Assembly (NCBI RefSeq): GCF_965363235.1
Contig: NC_134839.1
Coordinates: forward strand, 112,958,517-113,022,516
Length of the DNA: 64,000 nt
Direction: 5' to 3'
Source: Mytilus galloprovincialis
Lineage: Eukaryota > Mollusca > Bivalvia > Mytilida > Mytilidae
Within the stretch, counting starts at the first letter, position 1, and each line of letters begins with the position of its first letter. The notes under the pieces were generated by a model, which did not search any database, had not been told where the DNA came from, and worked only from the letters and a program-made list of their open reading frames with translations. Both the position numbers and the translations under genes were made by a program. Positions 1-11,522 of this stretch are shown here, piece by piece.

Positions 1-759
1 CAGGGATAATGCATTTGTTAGGGTCGGCGGGAATAAAAAAGCATGAAAAGTCAATTTTATTTTTATTCTGGAAAACGGAAAAATCGGGTCGGCGGATCCG
101 TAAACCAACAAATTAAAAAATCCTGGCCTAAGGTATTCCAAATAGGTGAAAATCCACGAAATTTGCACAGCAGGTGCTTCAAAAACATTGCAAATGGACG
201 ACTTCCGGTATTGAAACTTATTACGGATTCAGACTTGGGAAAACCATGACAATTTTCCAAATTTCGTTGACAATGTAAAAAAAAAATCAAAAAAATCTTA
301 CCTTCCAACCCTATTTTTCAAAGTGATGTTACTGGAAACACAGATTAATTTTTTTTAGGCCTCATGCATGCAATATTTGTAGTTTTGAAAAATGATAATT
401 TTAAAAATAGCATTAGAAAAAGTAATGATAAATATTTATTTGTATATTGAAAATATGAACAATTTAATCAAATATTTAACAATGAGTTATACATGTGTTC
501 TAGCTGACTATAATACATTTAGGATTATTAAAAAATGACAACTTCACCATGAAGTTTTGAGACAAATAATTTACATTAAATTGAATTCACATGGGTTAAT
601 GTGTATTTCATCTCAATAGGTAATTTCTGAAATTTTTGGTTGTTGTCGAACAGTTTTATTTAATATTCAAAATTCATTGCAGGAGTTTTCTATCTATGTT
701 GTGTTATAATCGGTCTTTGTTTAATACAAATAGTAAGAATTCTATTTATTTCTTTTCAG
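1..759 (+). other. Intron upstream of the C2H2 terminal exon
   Basis: No coding exon is visible. The stretch ends in a pyrimidine-rich tract and CAG at 757-759, a good 3' splice site. The motif GGGTCGGCGG occurs twice in the first 100 bases and resembles sequence at the ends of the 58-60 kb element, so positions 1-130 may be repeat-derived; that link is weak. Confidence 0.5.
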
Positions 760-1566
760 GTGGTTCAGCCATTCCCTGGGCCTAATGAGCAGCCAGCAAA
801 AGGAACTGTAACGATTCCAATAACAAGAAATGATACTGATGGAATTGATAATACTTGTAATAATGAAGAACAAAGACCTATAGAACCAGTTGCTGATGTA
901 AATAGTAATGAGAGTGAATATAACATGCCATATTTTTGTTGTCCTGATGATTCATGTGACAAAGTATTTGCCAAATCCTGCAATCTTGAAATGCATTTAA
1001 CTATTGGCAACCACAACTACAGAACGAACCCAGTTTCATGTCTTGACACTGCTGTTCAAATATATGCTGGTCAGTGTGAGTCAGTTTTATCATATAATGA
1101 AACACTTGTCCATTGTACAAGTGAAGATCAGCACAACATTAATATGGGCGAGATAAACGAGAAAGGAGGCTGGGCATTAAAAGGAAAAAGGCTAACAGCA
1201 AGATTCTCAGAAAATGTTAAAAAATATTTGCAAAATATCTGTATTTCGTGTGAAAAAAATGGTACTCGACCAAATTACTATCAATTATCGGAAGAACTTC
1301 GTAAAGTAACTGATGAAAATGGGCAAAAGATGTTTGTGAAAAAAGAGTGGTTAACTCCATCGCAAATAAGGGGATATGTTGCTCAATTCATTTCAAAATC
1401 AAGAGCAAACATAACTGCATCAAAGGTCCCAAGAGTTGAACTGTGTGAGGTTTCTGTTGATGAGGATGAAAAACTTTCAGCTATTGTTAACATGTTAGAT
1501 GTAAATGAGTTAAATTCAGATGTTTCGTCTATTGTCACTGACGTTTTTTCTTCTGTAGGCATATAA
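760..1566 (+). CDS. Terminal coding exon of an unrecognised C2H2 zinc-finger protein
   Basis: An open frame of 268 codons runs from the splice acceptor at 757-759 to a TAA. The first codon is GTG directly after the acceptor, so this is an internal entry and the true start lies in an upstream exon outside the window. One C2H2 finger is clear: C61-x4-C66-x12-H79-x5-H85. After a polar linker comes a basic region (about 140-215: GWALKGKRLTARFSE, then WLTPSQIRGYVAQFISKS) resembling a C-terminal helical module seen in many uncharacterised mollusc and cnidarian C2H2 proteins; that likeness is from memory. The C-terminus is acidic. A nuclear, nucleic-acid-binding role is inferred; I cannot name the gene. 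The exon lies upstream of, and opposite in strand to, PGAP3 exon 1. Confidence 0.7.
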   Translation: MVQPFPGPNEQPAKGTVTIPITRNDTDGIDNTCNNEEQRPIEPVADVNSNESEYNMPYFCCPDDSCDKVFAKSCNLEMHLTIGNHNYRTNPVSCLDTAVQIYAGQCESVLSYNETLVHCTSEDQHNINMGEINEKGGWALKGKRLTARFSENVKKYLQNICISCEKNGTRPNYYQLSEELRKVTDENGQKMFVKKEWLTPSQIRGYVAQFISKSRANITASKVPRVELCEVSVDEDEKLSAIVNMLDVNELNSDVSSIVTDVFSSVGI

Positions 1567-2590
1567 GATTTTGTATTTCTTAAACTGTTATTTAGGTAAT
1601 AGTTGTATTGATTTATTTCTTGAAATTTGAAAATTTTGTTCAAGACTAGGGATGTCAACTTGGTTATAAAAAACAGAATGTTTCATAACCAATATTACTA
1701 ATATTTAGAAAAAGTAATGAATAGAGAAGATTGCAGAAATGTCTACATTTTGTTGATATTATTTATTACCTATTAAACATGTTAAAGTAATTTACCACTT
1801 CTAAGTTCTATGACTTTGTGGTTTTAAAATTCATATTTGCTAGTCAATATATATATATATACAGTATGAGCTGTCCTAAAAATATTTTCATAGCAAAGAG
1901 GATGAGCAAATAATGCATTTGTGAACATTCTATTTAAGATTTGTAGATGAACATTTCATATCCTTGTGTGTATATGCAACAATATATGTATAGAATGTTC
2001 ATCATTGTTCATTGAGATATCTTGTTAATCTAATGGCATTTCAGCCTAAAAAATTCCACCCTATTGTTACCTTTGGTTTTTTTTCTCCAAATTATGTGTC
2101 TTGAAGGTGGTGGCATATGCTGAATCCAGACTTGCATTATTTTTCTGTTTTGGCCAGTGCTATATAATGATCCAAATCAATAATTTGATCGTGGTGTGAA
2201 CAAATTTATCAGTAAAAATTTTCTCAGAAACTAGGAGGCAAGGCAAGCTTTAGTGTGCAAGCTTTTTTCAGATTAACAAATGTACCTACTGAATACTAAG
2301 GAATATAAACAACACATTTCTTCAATGAAAGACTCTTAGTTTCCAAATAGCTAATGTAAACCATTTTACAAATGTATGGAATGTGTATCGTTCATGTTTT
2401 CTTATCTGATCCAGATTGTGTAACATTGCATATTCCATATTCCTTATTGCCTTTAATAAATGTGTTTTCTTTTATACTGTGTCATTTGTCATTTTGTTGC
2501 AACATAGTTTGCACATCTACTGTGTGGGTATATGCTGACACCTCTCTGCTTGTTTCCCAATAAAGTTTTTTTCTCATTTTGTTTATGCAT
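1567..2590 (+). other. Probable 3' UTR of the C2H2 gene with poly(A) signals
   Basis: AT-rich sequence without coding potential follows the stop. AATAAA occurs at 2455-2460 and again at 2559-2564; the second is followed by a T-rich then TG-rich stretch, as expected for a cleavage site near 2580. An (AT)n run lies near 1847-1861. Confidence 0.5.
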
Positions 2591-2675
2591 GTGTGTACTG
2601 AAATTTTGTAAGGTTCAACATTTGAATTTTTACAAAAGGTTTTGGCCTGTGAAATAAATGGCAGGTATATATGGA

Positions 2676-2720
2676 TAGGAAGATGTGGTATGAGTGCCAA
2701 TGAGACAACTCTCAATCCAA
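2676..2720 (+). repeat. Short copy of dispersed repeat family B
   Basis: Carries AGGAAGATGTGGTATGAGTG then CCAATGAGACAACTCTC, ending in an A-run. The same 5' block occurs at 35,453 and 51,841 and, in the A subfamily, at many other sites. Confidence 0.7.
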
Positions 2721-2739
2721 ATAAAAAAAAAAGTTATAA

Positions 2740-4053
2740 AAGTAAATGTATTGTCAGCAGGAATGAACAGATAATCCAGTTTTTACCAGCTTATGGTGAC
2801 TAAGGTATCTGAATCTAAATGACTTGTCTCAATGCAAGCTAAAAATTCATGTATAATAAAAGAGTGTTGACATTTTGACATTTTTCTCTTTGAAAATTCA
2901 ATGAAATTAATATATTTTAGCTTTTTATGTAGATTATATAGAGAAAAACATATATTTTGGACAATAAAACTATATAAGCAGATAAATATCTAGTATAGAA
3001 TGGTGTTTCATAAATAATTCCAGAATATAAAAGGTTTAAAGACCTTATTTTCTTGAAAAATTCAGAAAATAAAAGTTTGTCCAATAAATTCAATATTTTA
3101 TTATCTCCCCTTTAATTGATTTTTTTTTCTTAAAAACTAAATACATGTACAAAATTCATTAAAAAATATTAAGCTAATAGCTGTTTAATGTTTCTAACAA
3201 TTTCGTGATCTTACTTGAAAATTTTCTGTTATCAAGTGAAAAATATGCAAAAATTACCAAAATCCATAACTATGACTGAAAGAGGAATAAAATTCAAGCA
3301 GACAAATTCATTTGCCGACGACAATTTTTTTATATTTTGTAAATAATGCTATAGCAATAGTAAAGAGACCAAAATAAAATGAAATAATTATCCTCGCTTT
3401 TCCTGGGAAGACTTTGAAAACCTGAATTTTTGCAAAATTTTCAAAAATTTGAAATTTGACCTTTTGGTGACCTTGCTGCACTTAAAAGGAAATTTGAGAG
3501 GTCAACAAAAGTATAATCATTAGTTTCATATTGGTTCATATTTATGATAAAGCCATACTAAAATGCCTACAAAATATTCATTGAATGTATTTTTAAGGTC
3601 CATTTTATCAAAAATTGCATGTTTTTAACCTTTAATCTTGATAGAAATTCTATTTTTAGAAACAGCCCGTTATAAGGTATATCCTTGAAAATTTTTGGAA
3701 ATTTTTTTTTTCCTAAAATTATTATATGATAAGACCTTCCTTGCAACAGAATATTAAGATGATCTTGTAACCTTGCTTCTGGATCACTTTGCATGGATTT
3801 ATGTGAGACAGGCACTTTAAATGTGTGAAAAAAGTATATCAAATTGTCTACAATTTATAAAATACAAATATCTTAATTTATATCTGCATTACTAAAAACA
3901 AACGTGTTAGCCAACGTTTGGGCTGATGCTTGTAAAAGGTTATGCATTTGTCGTATGTAGCTCCATAAAGGTCTTCCTTTAAACCCCCTCTGTATTTTTC
4001 AGTTAAACTAATGAACATTTCGTAGATTGTTTTGAACTGATTATGATACTTAC
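2740..4053. other. AT-rich stretch, probably PGAP3 intron 1
   Basis: I searched both strands for a second PGAP3 exon (WPF...QEPAS region) and found none. There are poly-A/T runs and small open frames with no recognisable content. Confidence 0.4.
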
Positions 4054-4377
4054 TTTCCCATGAAATTGTGGAACACTCAGTCCATCTTTGTGAAAGGCAT
4101 CTACAGTTTTCCACATACACTGGTATTTACATTCATCTTTACACGACCACTGTAATACTGTTAGGTACCAGGGCTGAGCAGACAAGAACTTTGATTGGCT
4201 GGTACAGTTTTTATTGCCACAGTTACTAACACATTTCATGAATATGTATGATCTGTCGCCATAGGAACCTACAGTTACTTTGACACACAAAAGAATTAGA
4301 AAACACAATAAAAGTTGTGATGCACTAATGTAACTTATTGATGAACAGATTTTGTGTGTTAGTCTTTGAATTCCCAT
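4054..4377 (-). CDS. PGAP3: PGAP3 (Per1 family) first coding exon
   Basis: The exon encodes 108 residues from ATG at 4377 to a GTAAGT donor at 4053-4048. Residues about 18-37 form a hydrophobic signal peptide. The luminal part that follows matches vertebrate PGAP3 well: SYGDRS, then CVSNCGNKNC, then WSCKDECKYQCMW, then VPQFHGK at the exon end, with six cysteines (49, 53, 58, 79, 83, 87) spaced as in the family. The human protein continues with WPF at the same place. PGAP3/Per1 is a multi-pass ER/Golgi membrane protein needed for fatty-acid remodelling of GPI anchors (removal of the sn-2 acyl chain). The remaining roughly 210 residues with the membrane segments are not in the window, so the gene is either interrupted by an intron running past position 1 or truncated. 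Confidence 0.9.
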
Positions 4378-4722
4378 ATTGTCTTTTAACTGTAATCATT
4401 TACACAGAGTTTGCTGTTCTTTCTTTCATTTCTTATTCCTTTTGGTAAATTGAACTTCTTAAATCTGTAAAATAAGTTTAAATATTAAATGTTTCTGATA
4501 TTGTTACAAGTTGAATATCATTTAAAACAGGCTATTGATTACAAAAACAAAACAATTATTATTCATTTATTAATAGCAAGTAAGAGCACATCATCAAAGA
4601 ATAAATTACCTTTCAAAACAATTTTACTTTTCATGTGCTTGGTGAACTTTGGCAACTGTGTAGATGATATTTACTCTTAACACTGTTTTTTTTATAGAGA
4701 TGATGTAATGTGTATTTCAAAT
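4378..4722 (-). other. PGAP3: Upstream flank of PGAP3
   Basis: AT-rich sequence in the expected position of the 5' UTR and promoter. I see no convincing core element and no CpG-rich block. Confidence 0.3.
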
Positions 4723-4957
4723 ACTAAATGTCAGTCAAATAAATATAATAACAATGTCAGTCACACCAATATCAGAATTACAATGTCAGTCAAATCAATA
4801 TCAGAATTACAGTGTCAGTCAAATCAATATCAGAATTACAGTGTCAGTCAAATCTATATAAAATAACAATGTCAGTCAAATCTATATAAAATAACAATGT
4901 CAGTCAAATCAAAATAACAATGTCAGTCAAATCAAAATAACAATGTCAGTAAAATCA
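4723..4957. repeat. Minisatellite with AATGTCAGTCAAATC core
   Basis: About nine copies of a motif beginning (C)AATGTCAGTCAAATC follow each other. The spacer between cores changes through the array: ATATCAGAATTAC early, TATATAAAATAAC in the middle, AAAATAAC at the end. Unit length therefore falls from about 30 to 21 bases. Confidence 0.85.
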
Positions 4958-6042
4958 TTTACTTGGCCACTCGATCATAATATTTTCCCTTCTCTCTGAT
5001 ACTTTTTTTGCAAATAACCTTAAAATTATGCTTTTTAAATATAAAAACTGTACTGGTATTTGGAAACTATATATAGATTATCCACATTGATAACAAAACT
5101 GTAATCATATGGTGAATTAGAAATACAGACATACCAGATAATGAAGTTTAATCAGTAACTTGCCATTTGTTAAAATATATGTATTGGAATTATGAATTGG
5201 GACAGATAATAATAGATTTAAGATAAAGTATAAATATATAAATACATGATATTTACATTTTGATAAACAGATGAAATTATTTGGCTTGATCTGTTGGTGG
5301 TAAAATTGTTTGTTTTATTTATTCACTATTGTTTTTAGGCATGAGAGTTAGAGCTACACATATTAGCATAAATTCTTCTTGTACACACCCATTTATTGCT
5401 TAAAAAGACTGCAGTCTGTATGTTTATAGTACATTTATTTAAGCTCCATTGATCGAACCTTTAGCAACCAACCAGTAGACTGTAGGCAGTACTGGATTGT
5501 GTATAGTATTGGTCTATATCTTTACCTTACTCGTTCGTTGAATTTATTTATATAACAATACATGACAACTTACTGTTAAGCGTGTCAGCTGTCATGTCGA
5601 AAAAATACAACCATTTTCTTGTTTAAGAATTAAGTAAATTGCCGGCTTTCCTCTATTTTTACTGAGTTATCTACAAATAGCGACTGGTTCTTTTTGTAAG
5701 TTATTTGTCCTTTGCTCATCGTTAAAACATGGGCTTCAATTATCAGTTCAAAGGGACTTAAAACTATACATTGCTGAGGCACTAAGAGGTTTCTCGTCAT
5801 GAAACTATCACAGCTACCGGTATTTAAAAAAAAATGTTTATAGTAAATGTTTTTTTTTTAGTTAGAATATTATTTTGACTAAGACTTGATAGATTAACAG
5901 TGCATTTTGTTTATGAAATGATATTTTAAATAAACCAAATCTAAATATTGAACATTGAGTTTAGCATTGGATTTGTATAGTGAGATCTTACTTTACAAAT
6001 CCTTGCTCGAGTATTGAAAAAGCCAAGGATTGTTATAGTAAG
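4958..6042. other. Intergenic AT-rich sequence
   Basis: No gene, RNA or clear repeat recognised. Confidence 0.4.
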
Positions 6043-6369
6043 CAGGGGCGGATCCAGCCATTTTAAAAGGGTGGGTTCTCAACCCAGGACAAAAAAAAAG
6101 AGGGGCCGGGTCCAACTATATGTCCTCAAAGGCGGATTTAGGGGGGGGGGGGCAGGGGCCCGCCCCTCCTTTTTAAATTTTTTTTTTGTTGCTTATATAG
6201 GGAATCACTGAAGCGTGACGAAATCGGGCCCCCTCTTAGACAGCCAGTGGGCCCCCACTTATTGAAATTTCTGGATCCGCCACTGGTCCTCATTCAAATG
6301 CATTGCCGGATCGTCCAAAAAAGGGGCCGGTTTCCAACCCCCGAAACCCTACCCCTGGATCCACCACTG
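6043..6369. mobile_element. hAT-like MITE (outer), split by a second MITE
   Basis: Left end CAGGGGCGGATCCAG and right end CTGGATCCACCACTG are imperfect terminal inverted repeats of the hAT type. The element holds no coding sequence. A second element (6129-6285) interrupts it. I could not find a clean target duplication for the outer copy. Confidence 0.65.
6129..6285 (-). mobile_element. hAT-like MITE (inner), family shared with 55,892-56,043
   Basis: About 157 bp. Right end GGATCCGCCAC(TG), left end AGGCGGATTTAG; a run of G lies just inside the left end. The seven bases GTCCTCA flank it on both sides (6122-6128 and 6286-6292). Reversed, it aligns through most of its length with the copy at 55.9 kb. 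Confidence 0.8.
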
Positions 6370-6420
6370 GTGAGATCTCACAATACAATTCCTTGGACAA
6401 GCTAAAAGTTGTTAGTGATA

Positions 6421-6603
6421 AATTGGCCGTTTCAGAATCTAAAGCATCATGGGTAATTTCATTGTTCGTACCCCAAAGTAAAAATAACGTCACGTCATTG
6501 GTTAAATTTCCATTGTTTATAACGTTTTAAACCAATCAAAACGCTTTGGTGTACGCTTTTGAAAATATTACCCAGGATGCATTAGATTCTGAAACGGCGA
6601 ATT
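6421..6603. mobile_element. Palindromic MITE with ~38-bp inverted ends
   Basis: The left end AATTGGCCGTTTCAGAATCT is matched in inverse by AGATTCTGAAACGGCGAATT on the right, and the match continues to GGGTAAT / ATTACCC. The centre contains AACGTCACGTCATTGG. No coding capacity. Confidence 0.8.
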
Positions 6604-6958
6604 GTAAATAAGCAAAATGTATTCGGAATTAAAACAGATCAACGATTTATTTGGAAACGGTTTGATCCGACTGCGTCTCGGTTATCTCTGCACCGTTCTT
6701 TTTTGTATATAACTTCATATAAACTTGTTTTCAATGAAATAGGCCACGTATGCACCTGTTATAAATCAGCTTTATTTAGATTGAAGACTGGAAAACTTAA
6801 AGAAAAGGGGGAAAAAGAGAGCAAATCAATTAATTTCTTAAAACCATTAGCTCCAGGTTATATATTTCAAACAAAATAAAGAAATACTTAAGACTGCAAA
6901 AAAATATTTTAGATATGATTCTCATATTTTTGCAATATCATAGTTTACTAATGTTGCA
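6604..6958. other. Non-coding stretch between MITE and LINE fragment
   Basis: Nothing recognised. Confidence 0.3.
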
Positions 6959-7112
6959 CAGTATGAGGGTAGTTGTAATGAATCATGCATTCAGAGATTA
7001 ATGAAACTCACAAAAAGAGCAGCAAGAATAATTTTAGATGCCCCTTTCTTTACACCACCGAGACAACTTTTAGACAGATTAAAATTGGTTAAGTTTCGGA
7101 GACAGAATGTCA
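6959..7112 (+). pseudogene. LINE reverse-transcriptase C-terminal fragment
   Basis: One frame reads LMKLTKRAARIILDA, then TPPRQLLDRLKLVKF. This is the conserved block just after the reverse transcriptase in Jockey/CR1-type LINEs (LQ.RAAR.IL...TP...L...L.WL.F). Only about 50 codons remain, so it is a dead fragment. Confidence 0.75.
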
Positions 7113-7170
7113 TATGACCATGGAAGTCTAATATTGACCCTGTCAATATAATACTTCCATGATATGACAA
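7108..7170. repeat. Near-perfect hairpin
   Basis: GTCATATGACCATGGAAGT near 7109 is mirrored by ACTTCCATGATATGAC near 7168, and the inner ATATTGAC/GTCAATAT also pair. It starts exactly where the LINE reading frame ends. Confidence 0.7.
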
Positions 7171-8790
7171 ACAAATTTTAGAATGTAGAATTTTACACGT
7201 TAAATTAATGAAGGAATATTTTGTCTACTGAAAAATAATTTGGTTGTACGACCAAACATAAACACCGGAATGGAAAATAGTTCTGCAATTTTACAGAACC
7301 GGTTATCAATGAAGATAATAAACAGTTACTCATCATATTATACTATCTCCGTCAAGACACATGGATACTTCTTACTACACACAATTTGCATGACTGATAA
7401 TCTTCTGTATATGTCCTTTGATAGATTGGCTATTTAGACCTTGGGAATGACATCTATCTATTTGTATTAAACAACCTGAACATTGATACTTTGATACTGA
7501 GACTTAATATCAGTATATATATGTATAATATGTGTGAGTATATGAAGCCCCAAGTTAGATATATACATGTCATAAGCAAAAGATTCATTCGGTATATATG
7601 GTATATTACTGACAGGATTAAAATGCACTAGAAAAATGACAGGACAATAATAATAGACAGAACTTATCTGTTTCCTTTAATTTTCGCACATTGACCCTTT
7701 GTAACAAGAGACTTGCAATACACATGTGTGGTATGTATACGGAATAAGGTGTGGTATGATTTCCAATGACATAAGTCCAAATGAAAAGGGTCTAAGCAAC
7801 TATATATATAAGGGCCGGTCACTGTCTCTGTTTCAATTTTAAATTTAATATTAAATCCTATAATAAATTTATAAAATGTTTAACTCAGTGGAAAATACTG
7901 TTTTTCTTCATTTATTTTCATTAAATCAACACCTCTATAGTGGATTTTCGACCATACCTAATATTTACTAAACATATGCACGAGTCTTTTTTTACTGGAA
8001 AAAACTCCGTTTCACTAGGAACATTTGTCCGATGTAAAGCGCTCATAACTTTAGCTTACTTGGTAGTTAATATCAGAACCTAGATCTATCGATGTTTACC
8101 GTCATTTATTTTAACAGTCACGCTGTTCAACCAAACACAGAGTTTTACCAAAATCTACAAAATCCCCTTAAGTGCCTAGTTTTATTACTTCGATTACTCC
8201 CTATACAATTATTTCAAACCTAGCCGCAAAAGTATTGTAAAAATGTCTGGGATGATAATTGTAAAATTTTCTATTTTGGAACGTTTCGGTTCTCATATTA
8301 TATAAAAATAAGAATCTTACTATGGTTTTAATATGGCAAGCACAAATACGATGTGCGAACGTTAAAGAAGTGAAGATAGTGAAATGAGAAACACAAAGGA
8401 TAGGCCTAAGGGAAATATTTTTGTGTTACATTGGACTTTTTCTAGATATCCATTCACCATGTTCACATCATCTTTAATTGAGGCGGGTCAACGACATACA
8501 AATGAAAATAGGTGAACTTAATGTTAATTTTACCCTTAACTGAGAATATGAAGTACACAAAAGATTTACTGTACACAGTGAGATGTCTGAGCAATACACA
8601 AATCAATACTAAGATTGTTTGTTGATGGATTAATAACTTAAGTAATATATGTAAGTATATTTCATACCATGTTTATTGCGTATATATGTGTAAACAAAAA
8701 TTTAGATATATAGCTGAGTTTCAGATTTATTTGAAACATCTTTGTTGACAGATTGACAAAATCTGTGACCGCGGTTGAACATACTTGTCG
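7171..8790. other. Intergenic sequence
   Basis: No gene seen. A degenerate scrap of the family A head lies near 7741-7790. Confidence 0.35.
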
Positions 8791-8796
8791 GTCGTC

Positions 8797-8846
8797 GTGT
8801 GGTGGTGGTGGTGGTGGTGGTGGTGGTGGTTGGGGGGGGGGGGGTG
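8797..8846. repeat. (TGG)n microsatellite followed by a G run
   Basis: About ten TGG/GTG triplets are followed by a run of about a dozen G and then TGTGT. Confidence 0.9.
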
Positions 8847-10417
8847 TGTTATTTTATACAAACAAAAGAAAATATAGAATAACAACAGCAGAATTTAAGG
8901 TTGAATATTATATACATAATCTATAACAGTTGGATGTCAGTATCATTATCATTGTTTTAACCTCATCTCTTTTTTTGTATTAAAACTTTTCCTCAGTAAT
9001 TTTTCGAAATCACCAGAAGAGTCGGTACTTACACTATATGCCACTTAAACGTCAGTCTATAAGCAGAATGCCACTTTTTCTAGGTTCCTGAAATGCATGA
9101 ATTAAGAGGAAATTAGTTGTGCTGAGCATACCGACTATTCGACAGAACTATATACAAATATACAAACTGGTTCACGTTTGTATTCAGTTCTTGATAAAAA
9201 AAAAATAATTTACTACAATTTGTCTTTCATCAGTTTCAAATACCTAATTCAATTCTGAGAATATGGCAACGTAGACACCTAGTTCAAATATGCTGCTTAT
9301 CAGGAAACCCAAACAAATGCGACATCCAAGGAATGTTGACAGAAGACGATATTTTAAAAGTCCCTTTAATGTCAGTTTAATTATATTGATATCGTTCACT
9401 ATAATGTAAGACACACATTCTATGGTCCAACTGACACTTTGAAGGGTCTGCGATCATTTGGAGAGATCTTATTTTATGTTAAGTATCAATAAAACCATTG
9501 TGTGTGTGTGTCAAACTATTCAATAAGATATTATTTCGATTCTTTATTACGATATTCAAAATGACGAAATTTAAATCTGTATATATAAAGGTATTGATAT
9601 ATTATGTATGTGTGTATTATTAATAATACGTATTTTGTTATTAAATAGATTCACCTGGTTGATGAAACCTAAGGCATTACAGTTTAGACTTGTATAAATC
9701 TATTTACTGTTATATAACAACAGTAATTAATGGAAGATATAAACTTAGTTTGGTGGTACATATATCTGTCCCTCTAACCCACATGTCTTAATTTATGCCA
9801 AAGGACATGACGTCTGAGACTTAATTAATGGTAGTGCAGCTGTTTATTTATAAATATTATAAGAAAAATCTATTGACATTCGAACAGTATGGGCTGCTCT
9901 TCTATGTTTAAACTTTATGGTTCCCGCATAATGATATCCCTTTTTGAAGAGTAATTTTTACGATTCCGTCTGTTTGTGTCTGCTACTGCTTCTGAACCGC
10001 TAGACAGAATTTTGTAACACTTCGTCTGGCGTCTTAAATTATAATCCTTGTACTTTTGATAACTATTTTTCACAGAACCTTAATCACATGATATACTTTT
10101 GAACCTGCCATGGACTTTATATCCGCTGGTCTTAAACCCCTCATTAGAAATTACCGGAACTTTCTAATAATCTGCATCATATAATTTCGTTAAACACCAA
10201 TCTTGTTTCTTAGTCCGATTTTTTTTTATTAATTTTTCATAACAAATCAAAGAATTGCATCATTGAGTTACCTTGCCAATACTTCTACAATTTTAGGCTG
10301 AATTTCAATTTTCAAAATCTATATTTTACTCTGCAATAAAATATGCTACATATGTTTCTTATAACAAATATGACGACACGTTGACTGCTTATATACAAAC
10401 AAATCGGAAAAACTAGT
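8847..10417. other. Intergenic sequence
   Basis: AT-rich; short TG runs near 9499. No gene or clear repeat recognised. Confidence 0.35.
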
Positions 10418-10650
10418 CTTGTTTGTTTATGTTTTTCGTTCATTTTTTTTATATAAATAAGGCCGTTAGTTTTCTCGTTTGAATTGTTTTACATTGTTGT
10501 CTTATCGGGCCTTTTAGAGCTGACTATGCGGTATGGGCTTTGCTCATTGTTGAAGGCCGTACGGTGACCTATAGTTGTTATTGTCTGTGTCATTTTGGTC
10601 TCTTGTGGACAGTTGTCTCATTGGCAATCATACCACATCTTCTTTTTTAT
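10418..10650 (-). repeat. Dispersed repeat family A, 5' part
   Basis: Reads, in reverse, AAAGAAGATGTGGTATGATT, then the GCCAATGAGACAAC, ACGGCCTTCAACAATGAGCA and CCATACCGCATAGTCAGCT blocks that define this family, stopping near GAACGAAAAACA. Confidence 0.85.
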
Positions 10651-11085
10651 ATGATTATATTATAAAATAGAACCATAGAAATAGTACGAAAATACATGTT
10701 CTCAGATACCATCTCCCATAAAAAAAAATCACATCATGATAATTGAACCTTATATGTGTTCCTCTCCTAGCTACAAAATGTATCCAAAATCAAAGATGTG
10801 GAACATATCCTATCATAATAATTTGGTAGGCAATACAGTAAGTGTCTCTTCCATGACAGTCTTGAACATAAAAAACTAAAGTATTAAATAAAATTACTCC
10901 TTATGCTCAGGTTGGCTGTCATTGTGCAATACAGTAAATAATATGAGACCCTATGGGCATGATGGGAAAACCAAGAGAACTCCTTTTGTCAGAAAACACT
11001 GTCAAAGATCCAAACATACTATCCACACTTGTTTTATATTATATTTCGAGATTTCTATATAAATATCATAAACGACTCATATAAA

Positions 11086-11500
11086 AAAGAAGATGTGGTA
11101 TGATTGCCAATGAGACAACTATCCACAAAAGACCAAAATGACACAGAAAGTAACAACTATAGGTCACCGTACGGCCTTCAACAATGAGCAAAGCCCATAC
11201 CGCATAGTGAGCTATAAAGATCTATAAAAGGCCCCGATAAGACAATGTAAAACAATTCAAACGAGAAAACTACCGGTCTTATTTATGTAAAAAAATGAAC
11301 GAAAAACAAATATGCAACACATAAACAAATGACAACCACTGAATTACAGGCTCCTGATTTGGGACAGGCACATACATAAATAATGTGGCGGGGTTAAACA
11401 TGTTAGCGGGATCCCAACCCTCCCCCTAACCTGGGACAGTGGTATAACAGTACAACATAAGAACGAACTATAAAAATCAGTTGAAAAAGGCTTAACTCAT
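11086..11500 (+). repeat. Dispersed repeat family A, abutting the TRIM exon
   Basis: Nearly full copy: the head at 11,086, then GACCAAAATGACACAGAAAG, GGCCTTCAACAATGAGCAAA, CAGGCTCCTGATTTGGGACA, GTGGCGGGGTTAAACATGTT, and the tail GGCTTAACTCATCA. It ends about 14 bases before the CAG acceptor at 11,512-11,514, so it forms most of the sequence directly upstream of the TRIM coding exon. A polymerase III box was not found. Confidence 0.85.
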
Positions 11501-11522
11501 CATGTATTTTTCAGAAACGAAA

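Noticed and set aside
760-762. GTG at 760 as a start codon
   Set aside because: It directly follows a splice acceptor, so it is the first in-frame codon of an internal exon, not an initiation site.
11502-11522. ATG at 11,502 as the TRIM start
   Set aside because: ATTTTTCAG spans the following bases as a good acceptor, and the double ATG at 11,523 and 11,526 leads straight into the conserved protein. It cannot be excluded without cDNA.
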